Assembly: GCA_016648135.1 (NCBI GenBank) | Contig: JADDOH010024897.1 | Span: 62,001 to 126,000 of the forward strand | Reading direction: 5' to 3' | Source: Agrypnia vestita | Taxonomy: Eukaryota; Arthropoda; Insecta; Trichoptera; Phryganeidae | DNA length: 64,000 bases | Shown: piece after piece, positions 1-10,541 of the stretch | Layout of the letters: the number at the start of each line of letters is the position of its first letter | How positions within the stretch are numbered: position 1 is the stretch's first letter | Notes under the pieces: model-generated | The model's input: only the letters and a program-made list of their open reading frames with translations | The model's database searches: none | Told to the model about the DNA's origin: nothing | Made by a program: the position numbers and the translations under genes

Positions 1-389
1 AGAATATTTACGGCATTCAATGTAGTGCACAGTAAAATAAGTAAATTAGGCGCCGAGAAGGCGGCCAAATTAGTCTTCCTTTTGAAAAACTAAATTTGAA
101 CAAATTACAAAACAAATAAAAACATAACATCTAAGTTATATGTAACTAAGTAAATATAAATGACTGCGACTGCGGTGAAACCCAAGTGGTTTTATGTTCA
201 TTTATTAATTTTATTTTCCTTAATTTTTTTTTAAATATGACAAAATGCTATTGGTTTTTTTTAAAAAATGATTGACTTTTAGAAGAACTTGCTGATTTTC
301 GTTAATTTTATAATATCTATTTTTAAATATTTTTATTTTATTTATTGATTTACACCCTTTAGGACTTCTACAGACAATAAGATAAAGTG
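1..389. other. AT-rich flank, no gene seen
   Basis: No splice-supported coding exon or recognisable repeat is visible. The stretch is mostly A/T homopolymer runs and directly abuts the left inverted repeat of the transposon that starts at 392. Confidence 0.5.
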
Positions 390-689
390 TATAGTCCGTC
401 CAACTTATCTGGAGAATAAAGGAGGGCGTCCCAATCGTTGTAGTACTGCCCATAGTCTAAAAATTATCTCATTTGTAGGGAATTTTATGCAAATTCGTTT
501 TTTCTTAAACAAGTTATTAAGAAGGTATACGACACGATAAAAAACAAAAAATGTAAACTAACGTACAAATAAATTCATCAAAATATACATTTGTAAAATA
601 CACAACGTCACAAAATGGCGTTTTTTCAAAATCAAAGAAAAATACAATTTTCAGGAAAAAAAAAAACAAACAATAATAATTCTTTTAGG

Positions 690-862
690 CCGGCGCCACA
701 CTTCCGCCGCGTTTCTTCCGTTGTGCCAAATCAAATCAAAGCAAATAGATCGACCGATCATCCGCGTAGTGTGTTTAATAAGCGCATATTGTATGGAAAG
801 AAATGTAGCGATGTTCCATGACAGAAGAGACGCGGCGGAAGATCCGCGCAGTGTGGCGCCGG
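690..862. mobile_element. MITE with GC-rich inverted ends
   Basis: CCGGCGCCACAC (690-701) is mirrored by GTGTGGCGCCGG (851-862), with further mirrored CCGCCGCG-type sequence just inside. The element is about 173 bp and non-coding. The short ORFs crossing it on both strands are by-products of the palindrome. Superfamily is not assignable from the ends alone. Confidence 0.6.
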
Positions 863-940
863 TTTTATTCGGTGCCTCATACCTAATGATCATGACCATC
901 ATGTTTAACTCAGTAACACCTAAGGATATCAATCGGTTTA

Positions 941-1090
941 GGGCCGTTGTATCAAATTGGTTTATAGTATATCTATGCTTTCGTTCAAAGCATAGATATT
1001 TTGCATTTTCCACCGATCAAACAACTCGCTCTCGTAAAAATCTATGCTTTAAATGAACTATTGCTATAAAGTAAGTTGATGCAACCAGTC
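941..1090. mobile_element. Harbinger/Tourist-like MITE copy
   Basis: It starts GGGCCGTTGTATCAA directly after TTA (938-940) and ends with a diverged inverse of that motif near 1076-1090, followed by TTTA. It shares the terminal GGGCC-GTTG and an internal AAAATCTATGCTTT stretch with the cleaner element at 35027-35161, so both belong to one family. This copy is older. Confidence 0.5.
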
Positions 1091-1232
1091 TTTAATGTGC
1101 ATAAATAAAAAAGTTTATTTTGAAAAAAGATGTTTATACAAATGAACTCGTTAATGAATTATGTAATAAAAGTATAAATAATAAAAATTCTATGTAAAAA
1201 ATTATCTAATAAAATATGTTCTAAAACTTTTC

Positions 1233-1573
1233 TCATCTTACGGCTTCTAATTCAATTTTTCCACTTATCCTTGTTCTTTTTTTTCCGGGTGTAGATATTT
1301 TAATGCCCATTTCCACGGCCACTTTACCTTCTTTAACTATTTTGTAAATTGCCGATTCAGAAATACCTGAAGAAATTGTATAATAGTAAAATAAAAAACT
1401 AAGTATGGGAAAATCATTATAACTGCATGGCAGCACTAACCTGAAGTGGCGGCAATAAGTCTATGAACAAAATCAAACGGTATATTTGGGGCTTTTAGAC
1501 GTTGTTCTTCTTCAAAAAACGTGTGCATTTTCAAGATTATTTCCCGAACACCGCTTTTAATGGTTTTTGGCAT
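1233..1573 (-). pseudogene. Two-exon N-terminal transposase remnant
   Basis: On the minus strand an ATG at 1573 opens exon 1 (1573-1441), which ends at a GTTAGT donor. Exon 2 (1366-1233) follows a TTCTTCAG acceptor and reads to TGA, giving about 88 residues. The join reads ATSGISESAIYKIVKEGK, a helix-turn-helix-like segment, followed by STPGKKR. Basic STPGKKR-type motifs after an HTH are typical of the N-terminal part of insect Tc1/DDE transposase-derived proteins. No catalytic aspartates follow. Because it lies inside a TIR-bounded element it is most likely the surviving 5' part of a transposase gene; a short expressed DNA-binding protein is the alternative. Confidence 0.5.
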
Positions 1574-2151
1574 GGTGACAATCTAAAATTTTCTTAAAAA
1601 ACTATCGAAACAGTCGTGAACCCCTCTGTAAACAAAGTCTGTCAAAGGTCTGTCAGCTGTAGATAATCCAATATGGCGTCGTTAGTTCCAAATTTGGCCA
1701 TTCTTCAGATAAGTTAGACGGACTATACATTAAATGAATGAATATTTTTACAATACAGTAGTGAGATTGCCCATGAAATATAAACAAGAATATGGCAAAT
1801 AAATATGCTACTGTATTTTTTTTTATAATTACTGACTTTTTAGAAGAACTAATATGTTGATTTTATTAATAATTAAAAAATAAACAAAAATTATATTGCT
1901 TTTTTTCAACAATAACTGATCTCCAAATTAAAAAACATTGGAAGCATTATATTTTGTGATTATTGAAATATGTCATTTTGGGTCCAATACCATAGATAAG
2001 AGATAGTAAAGAAGGAAAAATTAATACGATTCTGCTTCTTTGGCAGTTTTTCTCGCTGGCAATATACACAATGTTTGTCCAATATTGTTATTGAATAGAG
2101 CAGTATGTAGTCTTTATATATACAGGTGTTTAATCAATATTTTTTTTGCAG

Positions 2152-5100
2152 GTGCATTTGTCAGTGGCCCCTGGGCGGGTGCGCCGTATGCACCGGGCGT
2201 GCCATGCCCATGCACCCTCTGCCTCCCCCCTCCACCCTCTCCAGAAGGGAGCGCATCGCCCTGGTAGACCCCGGCTTCCACACTGTCTTGTCTACAGTTA
2301 AAGGTAGGTCGGCTAGATACTAGCTTGTCACTTAACTTATGGCTGAGGATTCTGCTCTTCGGGACATGTCTTTACTAGGGGCGTGCAATGAGAACAAGAA
2401 TAATGAATTTTATTTAAACATATTTGGAAAAAGAAATCTAAATTAAATATTTATCTGGCAGAATATTATGAAATATTAAAATCTGATTACCCTGTTGATT
2501 GCCACCAAAACTCCAAAAGCCCGAGAATTTCTGAATTTTTGTGATTTTTCTTTTTATGAAAAAACCACGAGTATATTAAAAATAAACACACACACTTTCT
2601 TATTATTTTATCATAAGTGTCGAAATGCAATATATATATATATATATATATAAATAAAGTATATATATATAAAGTTAGCCCTATTTTCATAACACAAGCG
2701 TTTAGCTTAGTTTGAAAATAGTAAGAATATTGATGTGATATGTATTCCGTGTTCACATCTCTATTTAAAAAAAATAAAATATATATACATACATATTATA
2801 GACACTAAGTCAATGTACTAATGTAGTTGAGCATTTAAGGATTTTGGAAGCATAATAATTACCTTTTTAATTACAGTGGGCCCCTAGTTTTCTGTCATGT
2901 TTTTCTTGGTTTTAGTGTGCTGGTGATGGAGGGTACTTTGAGATTTTATTTTATGGCTATTATTATTCAAAACGGAATTTGAAAGTTTTCCGACTACCCT
3001 CATAAATAAAAACACTCATTTTCGAAAAAATTGTGCATTTGCAATGAATGCCTTGCCTAACTAAACACCCAAAACTAAAAATATATTTTCAAATGAGTTT
3101 ATAATTTGAAATTATTTTCTAGATGTGTCTTCAAGTATCCACTATTCCGCTATGATGAAGGATCCTCACTGGCAACAAAAGAGTTCCCGGGGTTCTGTCA
3201 AATCCATAAAAAGTCTATCCGCCAAGATGCAGCCTTCGTCAGTCAAAGTCAACACCCCCATACCCAAGATATCGCAACATAAAAAGAGAAAATATAACAG
3301 TTAGTGTATTATTTTTGATATGTTAAAAGCAAATTCCTTTTTTTATTTGTTAAAAATGAGTTATGTTTTTATTATAACACAAAAAAAGTGTGAGTAAAGG
3401 TACAGATACACATGCTTATTTTGAGGTATTTACAGATACACATTAATTTATGAGGATGCCACATAGTGGCATCCTCATAAATTAACCGGCGGTTGTATGG
3501 CTCAGTGGCATGCTCATTACTAGCAATGTGCGTACACACATGCCACTAATAAGCAAGGCCTAAAGGAGGTCGATACTGCGCATGCTCACGTGCCACTTAA
3601 TAAGCATGTGTATCAGCACCTTAAGACATAATATTATATAGTCTCTGCCTACCCAACCCAGACGGGTTGGACAAGTGAGTCCACTTTCATTCTACTTCAA
3701 CCAACTCATTGAGTTCCAAAAAATTTTAAAAACATTTTACCACCTTGTCACTCAATTATGTCGCTGAGAGGTGCGTAAATGTTTTAAGTTTCTCTAGAGA
3801 AACAGTTTTTTTTTTAATAGTGTAAATTTGATCCAGCAAAATTGAGGAAGATTTGATATTGAAAAACTATTTATGGCTTTGCATATTTCTGGTCACCCAA
3901 AATTTTTAAGCTTTTAAAGGAGGAACATCGCCTCGAACTTTTGGTGCAATGCACATTTTTTAGTGTTGAATTATTTCAACACTTATAAGTGAAGGCCTCA
4001 ACAGTTTCACGGCACGGTAGGAACTGCAGACGGGTTTATAATGTGATGTGTATTGTAGGGCTAAAGAGGGGGCGCGGTGTGGGCGGAGCGGAGCTGGGCC
4101 GGGGCGGGCGCCGCAGCTCCCTGCAGGACCCCGACAGAGAGGACATGCCCAGCGGGGGCAGTAGTCCTGTCCCCGAGCCCTCGGAACATCACAGGTACCC
4201 CGGTTCCTAATGCCATTCCATATATATCCTCGATTGTGATTCTGCCCTTGGTTCGAGTCCAGTAATAGCCGGCATTAGGGAACAGGGATGTAAGTGTGTT
4301 CATCCTTTCAGTGAGGGGAAGGATAAACTCACCACTACTGATGATAAACATGGTCCTACATTAGTATATATTGCCCGGATGCTCTATAGGATTGATCCCT
4401 TCAGGGAAGGATAATCTCGCAGCTGAACGTGACCCCGCTTTAGCAAATTTAGTCGATATTTTTTCTGCCTCGATATATATATTGCCAAAATTATTTTTCA
4501 ATAAATTTTTGTAAATGTTCCTCATGTTTTTTGTTTCGGACTTTCCCAATATTTTTGTTGGTCACACTTTCGATAATATATATATAATTTTTAACAGTTG
4601 TCTGAGTTTATTATTTCATAAAATACTATATAAGTTATAGAAGATGGTATATCTTCTATAATTTTTTAACTAATTTATTATTCAATTCAACAAATATAAA
4701 AAAACCATTAACTATTAGTCCGTATTATTTAATCCAACAAATATATAATATGACGGTTGGACTGACTGTTTGATGTTTTTTCCAGATATAGAATTAGGGA
4801 GAGGGACAGGGCCAGAATAAACTCTTCGTACGACATAGACAATATTGTGATCCCACACAGCATCGCTGCCAATACCAAATTAGAAATATTACAGTACAAA
4901 GAAATTTTAACACCAAAGTAAGTATACTTTTCGTGAAATATTACATTCTTTAAATTTTGTGACAGTTATAAAACTTCAAATTGATTAATTAATTCAAGTA
5001 ATGTTTCTTTAACGCATTATTGTAGCACGTAACTGTCATTTTGAAATGCAGCTGGAATAGTTGTATTTTACGAATTTCCACAATGTGTAATCAATCTCTG

Positions 5101-8100
5101 GGTCATTTTTAAGGTTCAATTGTCAAGATCATTTAAGATCTGACATGTTCTTAATACCCATAAAAGTGATAATCATGTCCTTTGTTACCACAGGTGGAGA
5201 ATGGTGGAAGAAGAACCCACACCACCCAACAACGGATTAGTGAGGAAGCGGTCGTTAGTGCTGACAGACGATATGGAGAGCGATGTAAGTATTGTGACTT
5301 GAATTTTGGACAAGTTTTTAATTCAACTATAGCAAGACACAAGGTAAAATGCTTGTATTGTTAATGCACCTTGATACAGTCAATTGTAATGAATCAATAA
5401 TGATCATGACCCTTCTAGGCCATTTGTAAAGTGAATTGAAGGGACAGGGTTCATTAATACAATTTTATTTCATATTTCATACAGGGTGCGCCGTAAGAAT
5501 TGACAAAATTGTATTTAAAGTACTTGCTACATTTGAATTCAGGGTTAGGTGCTAGTTGGCGCTAAAGTTAGCTAAATATGTTAGTAAGCCTTTCATAGCC
5601 TCAAAATTACCGAGCCTGTCAACCCAAGCATTGAGTACGATGAAAGACCGGCGATTATAGAAAGCCTTTGTCGGAGTTGTGCCCAAGGAAATTATTAAAT
5701 TCTTCAGGTACCTCAGATCGACTGTTTATAACATTGTGAAGAAATATACAGTCTCAGACTCATCTGAGACTGTATATTTCTTGGACTCACCAAGGAGGGC
5801 TCTTCCGTTCTTCCACTCCGGTGAGGAGAATATAGGTTAGGCAGATACACCAACAAGAACTCCAGAGATCATCCGAAGAGCCCAAGACAGAATTATGGAA
5901 GACCCAGGGACCCCGTTTCGGGAATTTTCCTCCATCTTGGAGGTGGGTTTAACGATTGACCCTAAAATTGCTTGAGAGAATCTCAAGTATACCTCCTACA
6001 TTCACAGTAAAAAAAAAGAAACTTTTGGCCTCTTGACAGCCCCGACCTAAAACCCCTGGACTACTAAGTGTGGGGCGAAGTCAGGAGACAAACAAACAAG
6101 TCAGGGCATCCTAACGTCAACTCCCTCTGGGCCACTATCAAGGCAGAGTTTACAGCCATGAACCGCGATCAGTTGAAAATTGCGTGTCGCATTTTAGGAT
6201 GAGGATTGAAGAGGTGATAAAGGTGCAGGGTGATTATGTAGAATGAAAGTTTCCAGCAAGGATCCTTTAAATGAGGTATAACAGCATTTTTTGCCATTAT
6301 ATATTGGCTTAACTAAACAACTTTTTGCAATAACGTTTTTTGTCCGGATTGTAACGGCGACCCCGTATTCCAACCTGGACCACAATGTTGGGATGTAACG
6401 AATATGAAGGTAACCCAGCATACGTAATGTAATGTGAGACAATGTATTTTTGCAGACGGAAGACGTGTCGGAGGCCGGAGTGGTGGAGAGACACGATCGC
6501 TGCGAGGCGCACGAGAGAGGCAAATACCTGAAGAAGAGGAAAAACTCGCGCCGTCAGAACTCCCGCACTACACCGACGCAGACACCTCCGCACACGCCCA
6601 TGGTAACATTTCACACATCTTTATTGCTTTGCGCATTCTTTCTTCATTTAAATTGTCATGCTATACTTGCCTTAGGTTAGAAGTTGAAATAATTATGTTT
6701 ATAGCAGAGTGTTTTAGAAACATGAGTTAGCTACAAAAAGCAGTATCTGCGTCATTTGTGTCAGTCATGTATGAATAAGACTGAGGAGGGTCCCACATGT
6801 GTTGATTTCTTGAGCTAACGTAATGAAGATAATATATTATTGTACTGAATCAACGATCGTCAAAAGAGTTGACATAGTATAGTTGAATATTTTTTGAGCA
6901 CTTTGTTTATACGTCAACACCTTAGTTATTCAGGATGTTTTGAATTTTTGAAAGTCATTGAAAAATATTTTTTAAAATAAAAAAGTTCCATATGTTTAGA
7001 GTTCGGCACAATAGATATCTGTTGTGTCCAAATAGTGATCTCTCAAAGCATTAGCTTTATTTTTATTAAGTTTTTGGGTTCGTTGCCTTTATTTGTCTCT
7101 GTTACTTCTTTAGAATAGAGCACGTAAATTACGACACTGGCATTGCTAATCGTCAATTATCAAGTGATGAAGAATTTCTCGAATTTGAAGAAAATCACGT
7201 AGAATAAGTATTACAAAATTTACGATGAATTGATGGATACGTGATGTTGAGGTGCAATCATTAGCAGGTGATGGACTTGATTCAGATAGAAACGTGGCTG
7301 ATCATGAAAATATTTTAGAATGTGCGATAAATGATTCTCTGTAACTGCAATAATGACGAAGAAAAACATGAGATGATTTCTTCAGAAAAATCAACATTGC
7401 TGTCAGTTTAAAAGCAGCAGAGGATGACAAATTCTCACCGGAGAAGTAAAATATTCATCCTTTTTTTTCTGTCTTTAATTTCTTATTTCTCTGAGTTTCT
7501 CCATTTTTCTTTGTTTGCCAACATTTAATAGGGCGGGTGTTGCGATTTTAGATCTAACGCAGAATGTCGCTACCGGGTAAAAATTGCTACAGAAAGTAAA
7601 CATAAAAAAGTTAATAACAATTATTCCTAGACCTCAAACATTTTTTATATCAAATATACATAATTAGCTATGAATTAAAATACAATGATTAAAAATTAAA
7701 AATATTTTGGGAAAAATCTTTTTAGACATTATAAAGTAAATAGCAAAATTTGGAACTTTTACCATGAATATCACATGATATTGAGATCAACATAGATAAT
7801 GACAATATCTAGACTTACGAAAACACAAAAATCTAAAGTGTCATGAAATATTTTTTTATGTAACCTCTTTTACTATCTACAAAAAAAATCTAGTCTTTTC
7901 TATTCTCCAGTCAGCATTTATTGAGCTATTTGGGACAATGAGATCATCTGGTACACTTGCATTTGCCATATAGTAAACCTAAAATAAAAAATCATGACTG
8001 AAATATTTGTAACATAGAGTCACTACTGGGTAAAAATTACCCTTATTCACTTTGGACGTCCGTCACAGCCAAGTGCGGTTCATAAACTGGCCGGTGCGCG

Positions 8101-10541
8101 ACGTATGCCTTGGTAATATAATTGTAGAAAGGTGCTTAAAGCGGCGGGAGCGTGATATGCACCAACACAATTTGAAAAATGTTCACTATGTGGTATTTTT
8201 TACCCGGTAGCGCCTCTTGCTGTGTTAAGTGAATTAGGTAAATATTTAAAATTGTATAACAATCCTGCGTTACTTGCGCGGAGTGAGTGAAAACACATGT
8301 GTGTGTTTTTCGAACAGCAAGTATCCGTAGTGATTTTTGCAATTTTTGCTTTTGGATTAAAAGGGAAATTGATAATTCAGGATTTTTTCCCTCTATCCTG
8401 GTTAATCTGGAATCTTCTCTACTAACAACAAAAAACATTGTTTTTGCCAATTAGCACTGGTTAGTGGCAAAAATCATCATTGATAAATTTATTAGCCTTA
8501 AATATAAATTTGAGATTTATAATATAAAATATGTTAGTGTATAACAGTTTGTTGAATTTTAAATATTTATTCATTCACAATTGCTTGCATCCATGTTGAA
8601 CCAAAGTTTAAAATGATCTGTGACTGTGAAGTGAAGCATTTTCATAAAATTCATTTTCATAATAACAATAATTCATTAATTTATATTTTAAATTCCTATC
8701 TACCCCAACTCTCGCTCGAGTGTAGTGCTCTTGATGAAATACTCAAACTATTTTGTCAAGAGCATTACTTTTCTTTACTTTAGTCATTGTGTATTAGCTG
8801 CCATAGACATAGGCCTTGTCTATAATTTTCAATAACTTCAAGGACAAAATCACATCTGCCAAAAGTGTCTTACATTTTGACGTCTCAAATAAAACTGGCA
8901 TATTTGGATGGGGGATTGCACATGGCACCGCTCGAGTCCATTCATTGCGGAGTTTTGGCATTGAGGATTTTGGACTGGTTGAAAATCCAATCGAGCCGCA
9001 CCAATTCATCTGAGTTCTCTCACACACGGAATCCTTGTATCAGTAATAAACAACGTGCTCTCTTTTTTTATGGTTTGTTACAAGAAGCGATTTGCTTGTG
9101 ACAAGAGAAATATTTTTGGCATGTGTGCGAGATGTGTTTACACATTCATGAGGAGAAAATGTAGGAATTTTGCTTTTAGAACCTGCTATTTGTCACAAAG
9201 CAAAATCAAACTGCGATATTTGAAGCACAGAGCAGTAAATTACATCTTTAACATGAGTATACATTTGTAATTCTGTATTTCACAGCCCGGAAAAAATCAT
9301 AAAATAACAAATAGTGTCGATATGAGTGTTTACTTGAAATTTAGAATTATAGTACTCATCAGTAGCTAATAGTAAAGTATCTCCTCTGTTCAGGTAGTTG
9401 ATGAGACATCAATGAGCAGTGAGGCGGGCAACCATGTACCGGTCAACTCCATCATCAGCAGCGCCCCTGCAGCTGCATCCCCCCCCACCACCACGGCCTG
9501 CTCCGTGCTGCTGACACCCCTGGCCGAGAGCAGCACCCCCCCTCCACCTGCCAACCCCATCAGCAACAAGAGGCGCATCACTGAGGACAGTGTGGAGGTA
9601 CTTGCGTCATTAATAACTTTATTGAGAAGCTGGAAATAATAAGTTCCCCTACACAATATGTATTATCAATACATTATCCTGGCCCACTCCCGGTATTGGT
9701 ATAACTCCAGTAATATAGTAATAGGATAATTCAGTGTATATTGGAAGTAAAGATGTCCACAGCTCACGCGCAAATACGAGATTGAACTCAATGACAGGGC
9801 GAGGGGTTACCGACGGGTACGGGTGTGGCGGATTTTAGTTCCAAAGTCGCCGCATGCCAATTTACGTTGGTCAAGCTCTAGTATATAACTCCAGAATTTT
9901 TGGGATAAATATTTTGGATTCCAAAAATTTATTCTCCGTATTTTTGGATCACACCTCGCATATTCATATTAATAAAATTGTTTCACATTCACATGCTTAT
10001 TTGAAAATCTTGCATTATATCATTATTTTTTGTTTATAAATTCCTTATTTACTTGCATATAAATTTCTTACATAAATTGTATTCTTTCTTTTGGGCCTTT
10101 TTCGAAAAGTTTTTTTTAACCTTTTTTTTTGGGAAATGATAACTTTCTGATTCTGAAATCCCAGAGTCCTTATTTTTGCTCTAAATTGGTTTCACTACTT
10201 GAGATTTCACTTTGTATTTTCAGATGGTACCACCATATTCCCCTCGGATGTTCCCTTTACCGGATGACATGTATACTAAGATGCTAAAGGCAATGCCAGA
10301 CAACCATCCCATGTCTACCACGGAGTGTTCGGCTCGCAGTCACACCTCCAATATGTCTGCGCACAATCGTGCCTCCGACAGCGAGAGCAGCACCGCTTAT
10401 AAGAACTGCTATCCTCCTCTGCTGGAGCTTGAGCCGCCGTCGGAGTCTGAAGAGGAATCGGGGTCCATCCCGGCTGACGAGGATCCCACCGATCCCGAAT
10501 GGAACGTGACGGCACACGCAGACAAGCTGCACCACAGATAA
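2152..10541 (+). CDS. KANSL1: KAT8 regulatory NSL complex subunit 1 (3' exons)
   Basis: KANSL1 (NSL1) is the nuclear scaffold of the NSL complex and tethers the MOF/KAT8 histone acetyltransferase through its C-terminal PEHE domain. Eight exons with matching phases and GT-AG borders are visible: 2152-2303, 3123-3299, 4059-4194, 4786-4917, 5194-5284, 6456-6602, 9394-9597 and 10224-10541 (stop TAA). They encode about 452 residues. The PEHE region begins with [20 protein letters not shown] and [17 protein letters not shown] (exons 4-5) and continues in exon 6 with [21 protein letters not shown] Ser/Thr/Pro-rich linker follows, then [15 protein letters not shown] and an acidic C-terminus. The N-terminal part is off the left edge. 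Introns carry a mariner relic (5482-6365) and TTAA-type elements. PEHE is shared with MSL1, but the segment before and after it fits KANSL1 better. Confidence 0.87.
2629..2670. repeat. AT dinucleotide microsatellite
   Basis: Two TA runs (about 2630-2652 and 2661-2671) are split by AAATAAAG, just upstream of a truncated SINE tail, in a KANSL1 intron. Confidence 0.85.
2673..2775 (+). mobile_element. SINE 3' tail, 5'-truncated copy
   Basis: The sequence from AGTTAGCCCTATTTTCAT to TATTCCGTGTTCACATCTC matches the 3' half of the two tRNA-headed SINEs at 39434-39605 and 46572-46722. It ends in an A-rich tail (about 2765-2780). The tRNA-like head is absent, as expected for 5' truncation during LINE-driven insertion. 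Confidence 0.7.
3399..3620. mobile_element. TTAA-flanked MITE related to 30212-30879
   Basis: The left end GGTACAGATACACATGCTTA and right end AAGCATGTGTATCAGCACC are inverted repeats, and TTAA follows at 3621-3624 (left flank degenerate TAAA). The same termini bound the longer element at 30212-30879. A perfect hairpin (3443-3485) lies inside. Confidence 0.65.
3443..3485. repeat. Perfect hairpin, 20-bp stem, 3-nt loop
   Basis: TTAATTTATGAGGATGCCAC (3443-3462), loop ATA, then its exact reverse complement to 3485. It interrupts the MITE that contains it. Confidence 0.85.
5482..6365 (+). pseudogene. Mariner-like element with ruined transposase
   Basis: Ends CAGGGTGCGCCG (5482) and the inverse CGGCGACCCCG (to 6365) abut TA on both sides, as for mariner. 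Translated in shifting frames it shows transposase pieces: a helix-turn-helix-like stretch with [20 protein letters not shown] (about 5668-5740), then [20 protein letters not shown] (about 5899-5958), then the C-terminal part read as [12 protein letters not shown] and [12 protein letters not shown] (6073-6198), with stops and frameshifts. Most of the catalytic DDE core is missing between SYIHS and the C-terminal block, so this is an internally deleted, dead copy. A perfect 20-bp hairpin sits at 5739-5782. It lies in the KANSL1 intron between exons 5 and 6 of the visible set. Confidence 0.75.
5739..5782. repeat. Perfect hairpin, 20-bp stem, 4-nt loop
   Basis: AAGAAATATACAGTCTCAGA, loop CTCA, then the exact reverse complement. 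It replaces part of the mariner transposase reading frame after its first DNA-binding motif. Confidence 0.88.
7558..8224. mobile_element. TTAA-type (piggyBac-like) non-autonomous element
   Basis: The right end, read inward on the minus strand from TTAA (8225-8228), is CACAGCAAGAGGCGCTACCGG. The left end after CTAA (7554-7557) is CGCAGAATGTCGCTACCGGG. Both continue into GGGTAAAAA. No intact transposase is inside. Just to the left (about 7140-7200) [15 protein letters not shown] resembles an acidic piggyBac-type N-terminus, but it lies outside these ends, so the link is only suggestive. Confidence 0.45.
9721..9880. repeat. Dispersed repeat, copy 1
   Basis: Shares ATTCAGTGTATATTGG, AGATGTC-CACAGCTC, GGGCGAGG-GTTACCG and TGGTCAAGC in the same order with 38749-38886. 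The two copies are clearly one family. No coding capacity; class unknown. Confidence 0.65.

Larger units (their letters stand above)
392..1725 (-). mobile_element. Decayed Tc1/mariner-type DNA transposon
   Basis: A ~25-bp inverted repeat beginning TAGTCCGTCCAACTTATCTG at 392 is mirrored at 1702-1725, and both ends abut TA (390-391 and 1726-1727), the target duplication expected for Tc1/mariner. On the minus strand it carries a spliced ORF (1233-1573) with a helix-turn-helix-like region, but no DDE catalytic part. Two smaller inverted-repeat elements lie inside it (690-862 and 941-1090). Inference: a transposon that lost its catalytic half and was then hit by MITEs. Subfamily is not determined. 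Confidence 0.6.

Noticed and set aside
651..1056. 120- and 111-residue ORFs on opposite strands
   Set aside because: They read through a MITE palindrome (690-862) and a second MITE; no coding signature.
8794..9101. ORFs on both strands with Trp/Cys/Pro residues
   Set aside because: No recognisable domain, no splice partners, both strands equally open; left unannotated.
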